Part shown: positions 16,083-24,642 of the stretch, in pieces | Position numbering within the stretch: the first letter of the stretch is position 1 | How the letters are laid out: each line of letters starts with the position of its first letter | Assembly (NCBI RefSeq): GCF_020026455.1 | Contig: NZ_JAHHQJ010000007.1 | Location: 85,772-149,771, forward strand | Direction: 5' to 3' | Length of the DNA: 64,000 nt | From: Alistipes sp. | GTDB lineage: Bacteria > Bacteroidota > Bacteroidia > Bacteroidales > Rikenellaceae | The notes under the pieces: model-generated | Told to the model about the DNA's origin: nothing | The model's input: the letters and a program-made list of their open reading frames with translations, nothing else | Database searches by the model: none | Position numbers and translations under genes: made by a program

Positions 16083-17081
16083 ATGGCATTTTTCGATATT
16101 TTCAAAAGGAAACAGGATACACCGCCCTCCGGGGAGCAGGTGCAAAAACAGCAGGAGGAACTCTCCGCCGGGCTCGAAAAGACCAAAACGGGTCTGTTCT
16201 CCAAACTGGCGCGGGCCGTGGCGGGGCGGTCGACGATCGACACCGAGGTGCTCGACGACCTCGAGGAGGTGCTCATCTCGTCGGACGTGGGCGTGGAGAC
16301 GACCGTGAAGATCATTCGCCGCATCGAGGAGCGCGTGGCCCGGGACAAGTATATGAATGCCTCGGAGCTGCAGTCGATCCTGCGCGAGGAGATCGCGACA
16401 CTGATGGAGGAGGCACACGGATCGTCGGCACATTTCGGGCTGGACGCCGCCGAGGGAGAGCCCTATGTGGTGATGGTCGTGGGCGTCAACGGCGCCGGCA
16501 AGACCACGACCATCGGCAAGCTGGCGGCACAGCTCGGCAAGGCCGGCCGGAAGGTCTGGATCGGCGCGGCGGACACGTTCCGCGCGGCGGCCATCGACCA
16601 GCTGCAGGTGTGGGCCGACCGTGCCGGGGCGACGATGATCCGCCAGCAAATGGGCTCCGACCCCGCATCGGTGGCCTTCGACACGCTCACCTCGGCCAAG
16701 GCCAACGCCGCCGACGTGGTGCTGATCGACACGGCCGGACGTCTGCACAACAAGATCAACCTGATGAACGAGCTGACGAAAATCCGCAACGTCATGGGCA
16801 AAGTGATCCCCGGAGCGCCGCACGAGGTGATGCTCGTGCTCGACGGATCGACGGGTCAGAACGCCTTCGAGCAGGCGAAGCAGTTCACGCAGGCCACGCA
16901 GGTCACCTCGCTCACCATCACCAAGCTCGACGGCACGGCCAAGGGCGGCGTGGTGATCGGCATCAGCGACCAGTTCCACATTCCGGTGCGCTACATCGGC
17001 ATCGGCGAAGGCATCGACCAGCTGCGCATCTTCAACCGAAAGGAGTTCGTCAACGCGTTGTTCGGCAATGAAAAAAATTAA
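16083..17081 (+). CDS. ftsY: Signal recognition particle receptor FtsY
   Basis: This 332-residue SRP receptor GTPase docks ribosome-SRP complexes at the inner membrane. The NG domain is complete: G1 loop GVNGAGKTTTIGKLA (from Gly134), DTFRAAAIDQLQ, DTAGRLHNK, TKLDGTAKGG and a C-terminal IGEGIDQLRIFNRKEFVNAL. The acidic A domain of proteobacterial FtsY is absent; only a short basic/Gln-rich start (MAFFDIFKRKQDTPPSGEQV) precedes the N domain, normal for this phylum. The last 14 bp overlap rimO, implying translational coupling. Confidence 0.97.
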   Translation: MAFFDIFKRKQDTPPSGEQVQKQQEELSAGLEKTKTGLFSKLARAVAGRSTIDTEVLDDLEEVLISSDVGVETTVKIIRRIEERVARDKYMNASELQSILREEIATLMEEAHGSSAHFGLDAAEGEPYVVMVVGVNGAGKTTTIGKLAAQLGKAGRKVWIGAADTFRAAAIDQLQVWADRAGATMIRQQMGSDPASVAFDTLTSAKANAADVVLIDTAGRLHNKINLMNELTKIRNVMGKVIPGAPHEVMLVLDGSTGQNAFEQAKQFTQATQVTSLTITKLDGTAKGGVVIGISDQFHIPVRYIGIGEGIDQLRIFNRKEFVNALFGNEKN

Positions 17082-18366
17082 CGTCATAACACTCGGCTGT
17101 TCGAAAAACACGGTCGACAGCGAACATCTGATGGCCCGGCTCGCCGCCGCAGGCTACGAGATCCTCTTCGACAGCGACCGCACGGACGCCAAGGTCGTGG
17201 TGATCAACACCTGCGGATTCATCGGCGACGCCAAGCAGGAGTCGATCGACATGATCCTCCGCGCCGCGGCGGCCAAGCAGGCCGGGAAAATCGAGCGGCT
17301 ATTCGTCGTAGGATGCCTCTCGGAACGCTATGCCGACGAGCTGCGGGCCGAGATTCCCGAGGTGGACGACTATTTCGGCGCACGTTCGTGGGACGGCATC
17401 GTCCGCGCATTGGGGGCCTCGGAGGACCCGGCGCTGGCCACCGAACGCCACCTGACGACCCCGAAGCACTATGCCTATCTAAAGATTTCGGAAGGCTGCA
17501 ACTGGAAATGCGGCTATTGTGCCATCCCGCTCATCCGCGGCAGCCACGTCTCCGTCCCGATGGAGGAGCTGGAGGAGGAGGCCCGCAAACTGGCCGGGCA
17601 GGGTGTCCGGGAGTTGATGGTCATTGCGCAGGACACGACCTACTACGGCATCGACCTCTACGGCCGGCGGATGCTCGCCGAGCTGTTGCGCCGCCTGTGC
17701 CGCATCGACGGCATCGAATGGATCCGGCTCCACTACGCCTACCCCGCCGGATTCCCCGACGATGTGATCGAAACGATGGCTTCGGAGCCGAAAATCTGCA
17801 AATACCTCGACATTCCCTTCCAGCACATTTCCGACGCACAGCTCGCATCGATGCACCGCCGCCACACCAAAGCCGAAGCTCTGGAGCTGATCGGCCGTCT
17901 GCGCCGGACGATCCCCGATCTGGCGCTGCGCACGACGCTGCTGGTGGGTTATCCGGGCGAGACGGAGGCCGATTTCGAAGAACTGCTGGACTTCGTGCGC
18001 GAGGTGGGATTCGATCGGCTGGGAGTCTTTCCCTACTCGGAGGAGGAGGGGACCTGGTCGGCCGGGAATCTCCGCGACGACATCCCCGAGACGATCAAGC
18101 AGCAACGCGTGGAGCGCATCATGGCGCTGCAGAACGAAATATCGCTCGAAAACAACCGCCACCGCGTGGGGAGCACCGAACGGGTGATCGTCGACTCGCG
18201 TCAGGGCGACTGGTATGTCGGCCGCACGCAGTACGACTCGCCCGAGGTGGATCAGGAGATCCTGATTCCGGCCTCTGAGCGCCGCCTGCTGCGCGGGCAT
18301 TTCTACAAGGTGGAGATCACCTCGGCCGCCGACTACGATCTCTACGGCAGGGTCGCAGGCAAGTAG
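17068..18366 (+). CDS. rimO: Ribosomal protein S12 methylthiotransferase RimO
   Basis: This 432-residue radical-SAM enzyme methylthiolates an aspartate of ribosomal protein S12. The N-terminal UPF0004 domain carries three cluster cysteines (TLGCSKN, NTCGFIGDAK, VVGCLSERY). The radical-SAM motif is CNWKCGYC (Cys144, 148, 151) followed by AIPLIRGSHVS. The C-terminus is a TRAM domain, with GRTQYDSPEVDQEI. The family features ARSWDG and PFSEEEGT-like YSEEEGTW favour RimO over MiaB. It overlaps ftsY by 14 bp. Confidence 0.95.
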   Translation: MKKINVITLGCSKNTVDSEHLMARLAAAGYEILFDSDRTDAKVVVINTCGFIGDAKQESIDMILRAAAAKQAGKIERLFVVGCLSERYADELRAEIPEVDDYFGARSWDGIVRALGASEDPALATERHLTTPKHYAYLKISEGCNWKCGYCAIPLIRGSHVSVPMEELEEEARKLAGQGVRELMVIAQDTTYYGIDLYGRRMLAELLRRLCRIDGIEWIRLHYAYPAGFPDDVIETMASEPKICKYLDIPFQHISDAQLASMHRRHTKAEALELIGRLRRTIPDLALRTTLLVGYPGETEADFEELLDFVREVGFDRLGVFPYSEEEGTWSAGNLRDDIPETIKQQRVERIMALQNEISLENNRHRVGSTERVIVDSRQGDWYVGRTQYDSPEVDQEILIPASERRLLRGHFYKVEITSAADYDLYGRVAGK

Positions 18367-18425
18367 AGGCCGGGGGCGGCGACCGGAAACATTGCAGGCA
18401 AACGAAACAGCCTCTTGAAATATTA

Positions 18426-18457
18426 TTTGCTTTTTAGCGTTCTTTTACGTACCTTTG
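18426..18457 (+). promoter_or_regulatory. Promoter of the coiled-coil/zapA unit
   Basis: TTTG at 18426-18429 and TACCTTTG at 18450-18457 have a 20 bp spacer. It leaves a leader of about 110 nt before 18577. Confidence 0.75.
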
Positions 18458-18576
18458 ATGTCGGAACGACACCCTTGACAGGTCGGAGAGTTTTACCGGT
18501 GCGCAGGTTGCTTGGTTTTGGAACCGCACGGACTTTTTCCGCCGCTGAAAGGCAATCCGGAATTTACCCGAAGGCC

Positions 18577-18897
18577 ATGGCCGACAAAAGCGTGATAACG
18601 AACATCGAAGCCCGTGTGCGGCAGTTGATCGACGACCACAAAAGGCTGTCGGCCCTCTGTGCGGAGCTGACTGCGCAGCGCGACACGCTCCGCTCCGAGA
18701 AACGCTCGCTCGAAGAGCGCGTCCGGGAGTTGGACTCCGACCTGGCACGCATGCAGTTGACCGAAGGGCTTGCGGGCGGAGGTCGGAACCGGGAAAAAGC
18801 GCGGGCGCGCGTCAACCGTCTTATGCGGGAGGTGGACAAGTGCATCGCGCTGCTGGGACAGCCACTGGAGGCCCCGACGACGCAGAAGGCCGAATAA
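18577..18897 (+). CDS. Coiled-coil protein upstream of zapA (ZapB-like by context)
   Basis: This 106-residue protein begins MADKSVITNIEARVRQLIDD. Residues about 8-65 form a charged heptad coiled coil (LCAELTAQRDTLRSEKRSLE), and a second helix follows (ARARVNRLMREVDKCIALLG). No catalytic motif is seen. A small coiled-coil gene next to zapA suggests a partner of ZapA or FtsZ, analogous to ZapB, but sequence homology to ZapB cannot be claimed. An ATG about 160 bp upstream lies at the promoter and was not used. Confidence 0.75.
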   Translation: MADKSVITNIEARVRQLIDDHKRLSALCAELTAQRDTLRSEKRSLEERVRELDSDLARMQLTEGLAGGGRNREKARARVNRLMREVDKCIALLGQPLEAPTTQKAE

Positions 18898-19026
18898 ACG
18901 GTCCGAAGAAAAGGCGCCGGGGAGAGCTGAACCGGGGGGGGGAAAAAACCCGAACTGGAGACCGAGGGCCGAAGACTGGGCCGGAAGGCCGAAGAAGAGG
19001 ACGAAGAAATAAACGAAACGAAAAAA
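18898..19026. other. Purine-rich spacer between the coiled-coil gene and zapA
   Basis: The plus strand is strongly A/G biased, with runs of G8 and A6 at 18933-18947 and recurring GGCCGAAG words. No gene is seen. Confidence 0.7.
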
Positions 19027-19326
19027 ATGGCAAAGCAGGCAATAACCCTCAAAATAGCAGGCAAAAGCTATCCGTTCAACATCGAGAGCGGGAAGGAGGA
19101 GATGTACCGGCTTGCCGAACGGGAGGTGAACAGCTACCTCGCACTGATAAAACAACAGAATATCAAGAACTGGAACGACCAGGACTATCTGTCGATGACC
19201 GCGCTGAAATTCGCCATCGCGAATGTCGGAATGCGGCAGAGCCGGGAGGTGGATGACGAAGATCTCCGACAGCTCGAAAAAATCGGCACGGAAATAGATG
19301 CGTATCTGAACGACCCGAAAAAGTAA
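19027..19326 (+). CDS. zapA: Cell division protein ZapA
   Basis: This 99-residue protein begins MAKQAITLKIAGKSYPFNIE, the beta-hairpin ZapA head domain, followed by EMYRLAEREVNSYLA and a C-terminal helix (DDEDLRQLEKIGTEIDAYL). ZapA bundles FtsZ filaments at the division site. Gene order zapA, 6S-like RNA, rny matches what I know of Bacteroidota genomes and supports the call. Confidence 0.9.
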   Translation: MAKQAITLKIAGKSYPFNIESGKEEMYRLAEREVNSYLALIKQQNIKNWNDQDYLSMTALKFAIANVGMRQSREVDDEDLRQLEKIGTEIDAYLNDPKK

Positions 19327-19351
19327 CCCGTCCGGAGGCCGCCCAAGGGAT

Positions 19352-19500
19352 GACCGAGGGAGTGCGTGAACGAGAGGGTCCCGGAAAGACCGGCCGAAGG
19401 AGAACCGAGGGAAACCAAGGAAGGACCGAGGGAGTCCGTGAACGAGAGGACCCCGAAAAGACCGGCCGCGGGAAACCCAAGAAAATCAAGGGATCCCGAG
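19352..19500. repeat. 72 bp period purine-rich tandem repeat
   Basis: A unit beginning GACCGAGGGAGTGCGTGAAC at 19352 recurs at 19424 with only a few changes over about 46 bp (GACCGAGGGAGTCCGTGAAC), then decays. It lies between zapA and the 6S-like RNA, and the plus strand is almost all purine plus C. Confidence 0.75.
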
Positions 19501-19572
19501 GGAAAGGAAAACCCGGGAAAGGTCGAGGAAGACGGGAAACCGAAAGAAGCGAGACGCATCGAACGAAAAACG

Positions 19573-19591
19573 TTCTTTTACATACAAAGAA
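19573..19591. promoter_or_regulatory. Inverted repeat just upstream of the 6S-like RNA
   Basis: TTCTTT (19573-19578) and AAAGAA (19586-19591) flank TACATAC, ending 6 bp before the RNA's closing stem. It overlaps the expected promoter region, where no TAnnTTTG is seen. Confidence 0.4.
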
Positions 19592-19596
19592 TCTAC

Positions 19597-19797
19597 CCGC
19601 ATAGATTCCTTATAGCTTTGCGAAACTGAACATTATTTAAATTGGGGCAACTCAAGGCATTTCAAAATCAGGCCTTACTACCCTCACGGGGAGTACGTTA
19701 CGGCGTACCGTTGGAAGATTGCGATTGTCGGAGCCCCCACACATGACTGATCGGCAGATTCGTCAAACAAGAGTAAGGAATCCTATGCGGTTTTTTT
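19597..19797 (+). ncRNA. ssrS: Probable 6S RNA
   Basis: About 200 nt with no reading frame, between zapA and rny, fold as a 6S-type rod. The ends close by CCGCATAG (19597-19604) with CTATGCGG (19783-19790) and TTCCTTA (19606-19612) with TAAGGAA (19774-19780). Next inward, TTTGCGAA pairs with TTCGTCAAA (one bulge). A large open central bubble follows, then GGGGC with GCCCC. The apical part holds a GTACG/CGTAC hairpin. A T7 run follows the 3' arm at once and acts as terminator. 6S RNA binds RNA polymerase holoenzyme and tunes transcription with growth. The identification rests on fold and gene order, not a covariance search. Confidence 0.78.
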
Positions 19798-19847
19798 ATG
19801 ACTACAGTCAAAAACCCTAATTAATAACTAAAAACAAACAAAGACCC

Positions 19848-21398
19848 ATGCATAGCAGTATCATTTTGGCTGCCTCGATCTCTGCCGTGGTCGCCGTTGC
19901 AATCTACGCGGTCATTACGAACCTCGTGGTCAAGACGTCGATCCGCAAGCGACGCGAAGCCGCCGTCAAGGAAGCTGAAGCCGAGGGAGAGATGATCAAG
20001 AAGGAGCGTATCCTTCAGGCAAAGGAAAAGTTCATACAGCTCAAGAGCGAATACGACCGTCAGGTCAACGAGCGCAACCAGAAAATCGCCCAGAGCGAGC
20101 AGCGCGCCAAGCAGATCGAGCAGAACCTGCAGAACCAGCAGCGTGAACTGGAAAACAAACTCCGCGAGAACGACCGCCTGAAAGAGCAGATGCGGAACCA
20201 GCTGCAGATCCTCGAACACAAGAAGGAGGAAGTCGACCAGATGCAGCGCGAACAGAACACGCGTCTGGAGCAGATCTCGGGCATGAGTTCCGAGGAGGCC
20301 AAGAACATCCTGATCGAGAACATGAAGGCCGAGGCCAAGACCGAAGCCGCTGCCTACATCAACGAAACGGTCGAAGAGGCCAAGCTGACCGCCACGAAAG
20401 AAGCCAAGCGGATCATCGTAGCGTCGATCCAGCGCGTGGCGACCGAAACGGCCATCGAAAATGCCGTGACGGTGTTCAACATCGAGAGCGACGAGGTCAA
20501 AGGCCGCATCATCGGCCGCGAGGGCCGCAACATCCGCGCCCTGGAGGCCGCAACCGGCATCGAGATCATTGTCGACGACACCCCCGAGGCCATCATCCTC
20601 TCGGGCTTCGACCCCGTACGCCGCGAAATCGCCCGCCTGGCCCTGCACCAGCTCGTCACCGACGGCCGCATACACCCCGCACGCATCGAGGAGGTTGTGG
20701 CCAAGGTCCAGAAGCAGATCGAGGAGGAGATCGTCGAGGTCGGCAAGCGCACGACGATCGACCTGGGAATCCACGGACTCCACCCCGAGTTGATCCGCAT
20801 GATCGGCAAGATGAAATACCGCTCGTCCTACGGACAGAACCTGCTGCAGCATGCCCGTGAAACGGCGAACCTCGCAGGCATCATGGCCTCGGAGCTGGGG
20901 CTCAACCCCAAGATCGCCCGCCGGGCAGGCCTGCTGCACGACATCGGCAAGGTGCCCGATGACGAACCGGAACTGCCGCACGCAATCATCGGCATGAAAC
21001 TCGCCGAGAAGTTCAAGGAGAAACCCGAGGTCTGCAACGCCATCGGCGCCCACCACGATGAGGTGGAGATGACCTCGCTCATCGCCCCGATCATCCAGGT
21101 CTGCGACGCCATCTCGGGAGCACGCCCCGGAGCACGCCGCGAAGTGGTGGAGAGCTACATCAAGCGTCTGAAGGAGATGGAGGACATTGCCCTCTCGTAC
21201 CCCGGAGTGATGAAAACCTACGCCATTCAGGCCGGCCGCGAACTGCGCGTGATCGTCGGTGCCGACAAGCTCTCGGACCAGGAGTCAGAGAGCCTCTCGC
21301 ACGACATAGCCAAGAAGATCCAGGACGAAATGACCTACCCGGGTCAGGTGAAGATCACCGTCATCCGCGAGACACGGGCCGTTTCCTACGCGAAATAG
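19848..21398 (+). CDS. rny: Ribonuclease Y
   Basis: This 516-residue membrane-anchored endoribonuclease initiates mRNA decay. The domain order is an N-terminal transmembrane helix (ISAVVAVAIYAVITNLVV), a long coiled coil (about residues 30-160, rich in KEKFIQLKSEYDRQ-type repeats), a KH RNA-binding domain (GRIIGREGRNIRALEAATG), then an HD metal-dependent phosphodiesterase domain (RRAGLLHDIGKVPDDE, AIGAHHDEVE). The length matches the family (about 515-520). The start is 50 bp after the T run of the 6S-like RNA. Confidence 0.97.
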   Translation: MHSSIILAASISAVVAVAIYAVITNLVVKTSIRKRREAAVKEAEAEGEMIKKERILQAKEKFIQLKSEYDRQVNERNQKIAQSEQRAKQIEQNLQNQQRELENKLRENDRLKEQMRNQLQILEHKKEEVDQMQREQNTRLEQISGMSSEEAKNILIENMKAEAKTEAAAYINETVEEAKLTATKEAKRIIVASIQRVATETAIENAVTVFNIESDEVKGRIIGREGRNIRALEAATGIEIIVDDTPEAIILSGFDPVRREIARLALHQLVTDGRIHPARIEEVVAKVQKQIEEEIVEVGKRTTIDLGIHGLHPELIRMIGKMKYRSSYGQNLLQHARETANLAGIMASELGLNPKIARRAGLLHDIGKVPDDEPELPHAIIGMKLAEKFKEKPEVCNAIGAHHDEVEMTSLIAPIIQVCDAISGARPGARREVVESYIKRLKEMEDIALSYPGVMKTYAIQAGRELRVIVGADKLSDQESESLSHDIAKKIQDEMTYPGQVKITVIRETRAVSYAK

Positions 21399-21440
21399 CC
21401 CTCATGTCCCGAGAGCGCCCAGGCGGCGCCCGACAACCCC

Positions 21441-21472
21441 AAGTCCCTCCCCTGACAAGGAGGGACTTTTCA
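21441..21472 (+). terminator. rny terminator
   Basis: AAGTCCCTCC and GGAGGGACTT form a 10 bp stem followed by TTTTC, 43 bp past the rny stop. Confidence 0.85.
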
Positions 21473-21546
21473 TACGTACATGCCTCGGCGGCGCGACCGA
21501 AAGGAGAGCCTCAGCGCCGGAAACGGGGGATTCAGAAACTTTTTCA

Positions 21547-21554
21547 TACCTTTA
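21547..21554 (+). promoter_or_regulatory. -7 element for the HD hydrolase gene
   Basis: TACCTTTA, one mismatch from consensus, lies only 5 bp before the ATG at 21560. The transcript may be leaderless. Confidence 0.45.
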
Positions 21555-21559
21555 CATCC

Positions 21560-22183
21560 ATGAACAGGGAGCTCGAAGAATACATCGAGCGGGAAATCAT
21601 CCCCCGATACGAAGATTTCGACGCCGCACACAGCACGGACCACGTCCGGACGGTCATTGCGCGGAGCCTTGAGCTGGCCGCACATTACGACGTGGACGCC
21701 GACATGGTCTACACCGTAGCCGCCTACCACGACACGGGTCTCGCCTACGGCCGCGAACGGCACCACATCGATGCCGGGCGCATTCTTGCGGGCGACGCCC
21801 AACTGCGCCGCTGGTTCGGCGAAGAACAGATCGCCATGATGCGCGACGCCGTGGAGGACCACCGTGCCTCATCTCAAGGCGAACCCCGCACCATTTACGG
21901 CCGGATCGTGGCCGAGGCCGACCGGGCAATCGACCCCGAAACGATCATCCGCCGCACTGTGCAGTACGGGCTGGCGCACTACCCGGAACTGGACCGCGAA
22001 GGGCACTATGCCCGTTGCCTTGCCCATTTGCAGCAGAAATACGCCGAAGGCGGCTACCTGCGGCTCTGGATTGCGGAATCGGAAAATGCCAGGCGCCTCG
22101 AAGAACTGCGCGGCGTGATTCGCGACCCGCAACGGCTGCGGAAGATGTTCAACGCCGCATTCGACTCGCAGACCGGCGAGTAG
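21560..22183 (+). CDS. HD domain phosphohydrolase
   Basis: This 207-residue protein begins MNRELEEYIEREIIPRYEDF. The HD signature is split across H-DHV (AAHSTDHVRTVI), YHDTGLAYG and the later DHR and EADRAID, as in small metal-dependent phosphohydrolases of the COG1418-like group. The substrate is probably a nucleotide or small phosphate ester, not determinable here. Upstream in-frame codons run through the rny terminator, so the start at 21560 is preferred. Confidence 0.85.
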   Translation: MNRELEEYIEREIIPRYEDFDAAHSTDHVRTVIARSLELAAHYDVDADMVYTVAAYHDTGLAYGRERHHIDAGRILAGDAQLRRWFGEEQIAMMRDAVEDHRASSQGEPRTIYGRIVAEADRAIDPETIIRRTVQYGLAHYPELDREGHYARCLAHLQQKYAEGGYLRLWIAESENARRLEELRGVIRDPQRLRKMFNAAFDSQTGE

Positions 22184-22240
22184 ACAGCCTCGCAAAGGCC
22201 GGGTAGCCCCGGGTAGATGCGGGAAACAGGAACCCGCCGT

Positions 22241-22405
22241 CGGAGCAGCTCGCAAAACGATCTGTCTCGGGAGCCGCTCACAAAATACCCCGACGTCGGA
22301 GCGGCTCGCAAAACGGCCCATCTTCAGAGCCGTTTGCAAAAGATCCCGCCTTCGGAACGGTTCGCCAAACAGCCGCCGTCGGACACCGCTCGCAAAAAAT
22401 CCCGG
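22241..22405. repeat. Six-copy degenerate 27-29 bp tandem repeat
   Basis: Copies begin at 22241, 22268, 22297, 22325, 22353 and 22380. The shared core is CGGAGCGGCTCGCAAAA followed by a variable ATCCCG-like segment. Copies differ at several positions. No reading frame or CRISPR-like exact repeat is present. The last copy runs into the terminator of the minus-strand gene. Confidence 0.8.
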
Positions 22406-22430
22406 ACGCCACTTGCCGGCATCCGGGATT
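22394..22430 (-). terminator. Terminator of the dihydroorotate-dehydrogenase-like gene
   Basis: AATCCCGGA and TCCGGGATT form a hairpin. On the minus strand it is followed by T6. It sits 23 bp past the stop at 22453. Confidence 0.8.
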
Positions 22431-22452
22431 CAGGAACAAAGCGATGCGAAGT

Positions 22453-23421
22453 CTACTCGCGATCGAGCGGGAAATACTTCATATACTGTACCCGCTGGTA
22501 GAAATCGCCCTTTGAGGAGCCGTAATCCATGCGTCCGCGGAATTCGTCGAGCGACTCGAAACCCTGACGGGCTGCCCACGCGTCGATGAAGCGGTTCATC
22601 TCCCCGATCACCTCGTAGCCGTGTTTGTGGATCGCCGTGCAGACCTGCACCGCCGCCGCGCCGCAGAGCAGTGACTTGACCGCTGCAGCCCCGTCGTGGA
22701 CACCGGTCGAAACGGCGATATCCAACTGCGGGAGCGCGTGGGCGCACAGCGCCGTACTGCGCAGCACGTTGCGCAGTTCGCTCGGCTCGCTGAACGGATT
22801 GCCGTTCACCAGGCTCATCTTCTCAATGTCGATATCCGGTTCGAAAAAGCGGTTGTAGAGCACCAATCCGCAGGCCCCGCGGCCCAACAGCACATCGCCG
22901 ACCGACAGCACGTTCGTAAGCCGCATCGGCAGCTTCACCGACACGGGGATCTTCACCGCGGCGACGACCTTGCGCACGATCTCGGCATAATGGCTCTCGA
23001 TCTCCTGCGCCGCGGCGAGACGATCCGTCGGAAGCAGGAAGATGTTCAGCTCCAGGGCCGAAGCTCCTGCCTGCTGCATGGCCGCGGCATATTCGATCCA
23101 CGCGTCGCCCGCACCGGCACAGTTGATGCTGCCGATGACGGGAACACCCGTCCCGGCGGCATCGGAGACCAGCTTCAGCAACTCCGCCTTATAGGCTTCA
23201 CCCAGATAGCGCTCGAGGTATTCCCCGGCATCGCCGTAACCTTCCATGCGGTCGAGCGAGGCAGCCTGGCGGTAGATCTGCTCCTCGAAAATTGATTTCA
23301 GCACCACGGCGCCCGCACCGTTGCGAACACACTGTTCGACATTGCCGATCGAGGCAGTGTAGGGCGAACTGCTGACTACGATGGGGCTGGAAAGATCCAG
23401 CCCGAGGTATTTCGCTTTCAT
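22453..23421 (-). CDS. Dihydroorotate dehydrogenase-like flavoprotein
   Basis: This 322-residue TIM-barrel protein begins MKAKYLGLDLSSPIVVSSSP. It has the DHOD-type order VVLKSIFEEQI, PVIGSINCAGAGDAW, ALELNIF, PVSVKLP and STGVHDGAAAVKSLLCGAAAVQV with the phosphate/FMN region. The NxSxPN catalytic loop is replaced by LELNIFLLPTD, so orotate production is doubtful; the true PyrD is at 9.4 kb. It is probably an FMN-dependent oxidoreductase of unknown substrate. It lies 25 bp after gcvT on the same strand. Confidence 0.85.
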   Translation of the reverse strand: MKAKYLGLDLSSPIVVSSSPYTASIGNVEQCVRNGAGAVVLKSIFEEQIYRQAASLDRMEGYGDAGEYLERYLGEAYKAELLKLVSDAAGTGVPVIGSINCAGAGDAWIEYAAAMQQAGASALELNIFLLPTDRLAAAQEIESHYAEIVRKVVAAVKIPVSVKLPMRLTNVLSVGDVLLGRGACGLVLYNRFFEPDIDIEKMSLVNGNPFSEPSELRNVLRSTALCAHALPQLDIAVSTGVHDGAAAVKSLLCGAAAVQVCTAIHKHGYEVIGEMNRFIDAWAARQGFESLDEFRGRMDYGSSKGDFYQRVQYMKYFPLDRE

Positions 23422-23446
23422 AGAATAAATCACTTACGGTTTGTAT

Positions 23447-24547
<1,101 letters not shown>

Positions 24548-24642
24548 ATGTATCGAGTGTTTGATGCTGGCTTCATGTATTTAAAATCCCGCTCCCCGGC
24601 TCCGAAATCTCCCGCCGGAAGGGGAAGCAGCGGGACGGCTGA

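Noticed and set aside
17068..17081. Frameshift between ftsY and rimO
   Set aside because: Both proteins are complete at both ends; the 14 bp is ordinary overlap.
22241..22405. CRISPR array candidate
   Set aside because: Units are contiguous and diverged with no unique spacers, and no cas gene is in the window.
22453..23421. Second pyrD
   Set aside because: The barrel matches the dihydroorotate dehydrogenase fold but lacks the NxSxPN catalytic loop; called DHOD-like only.
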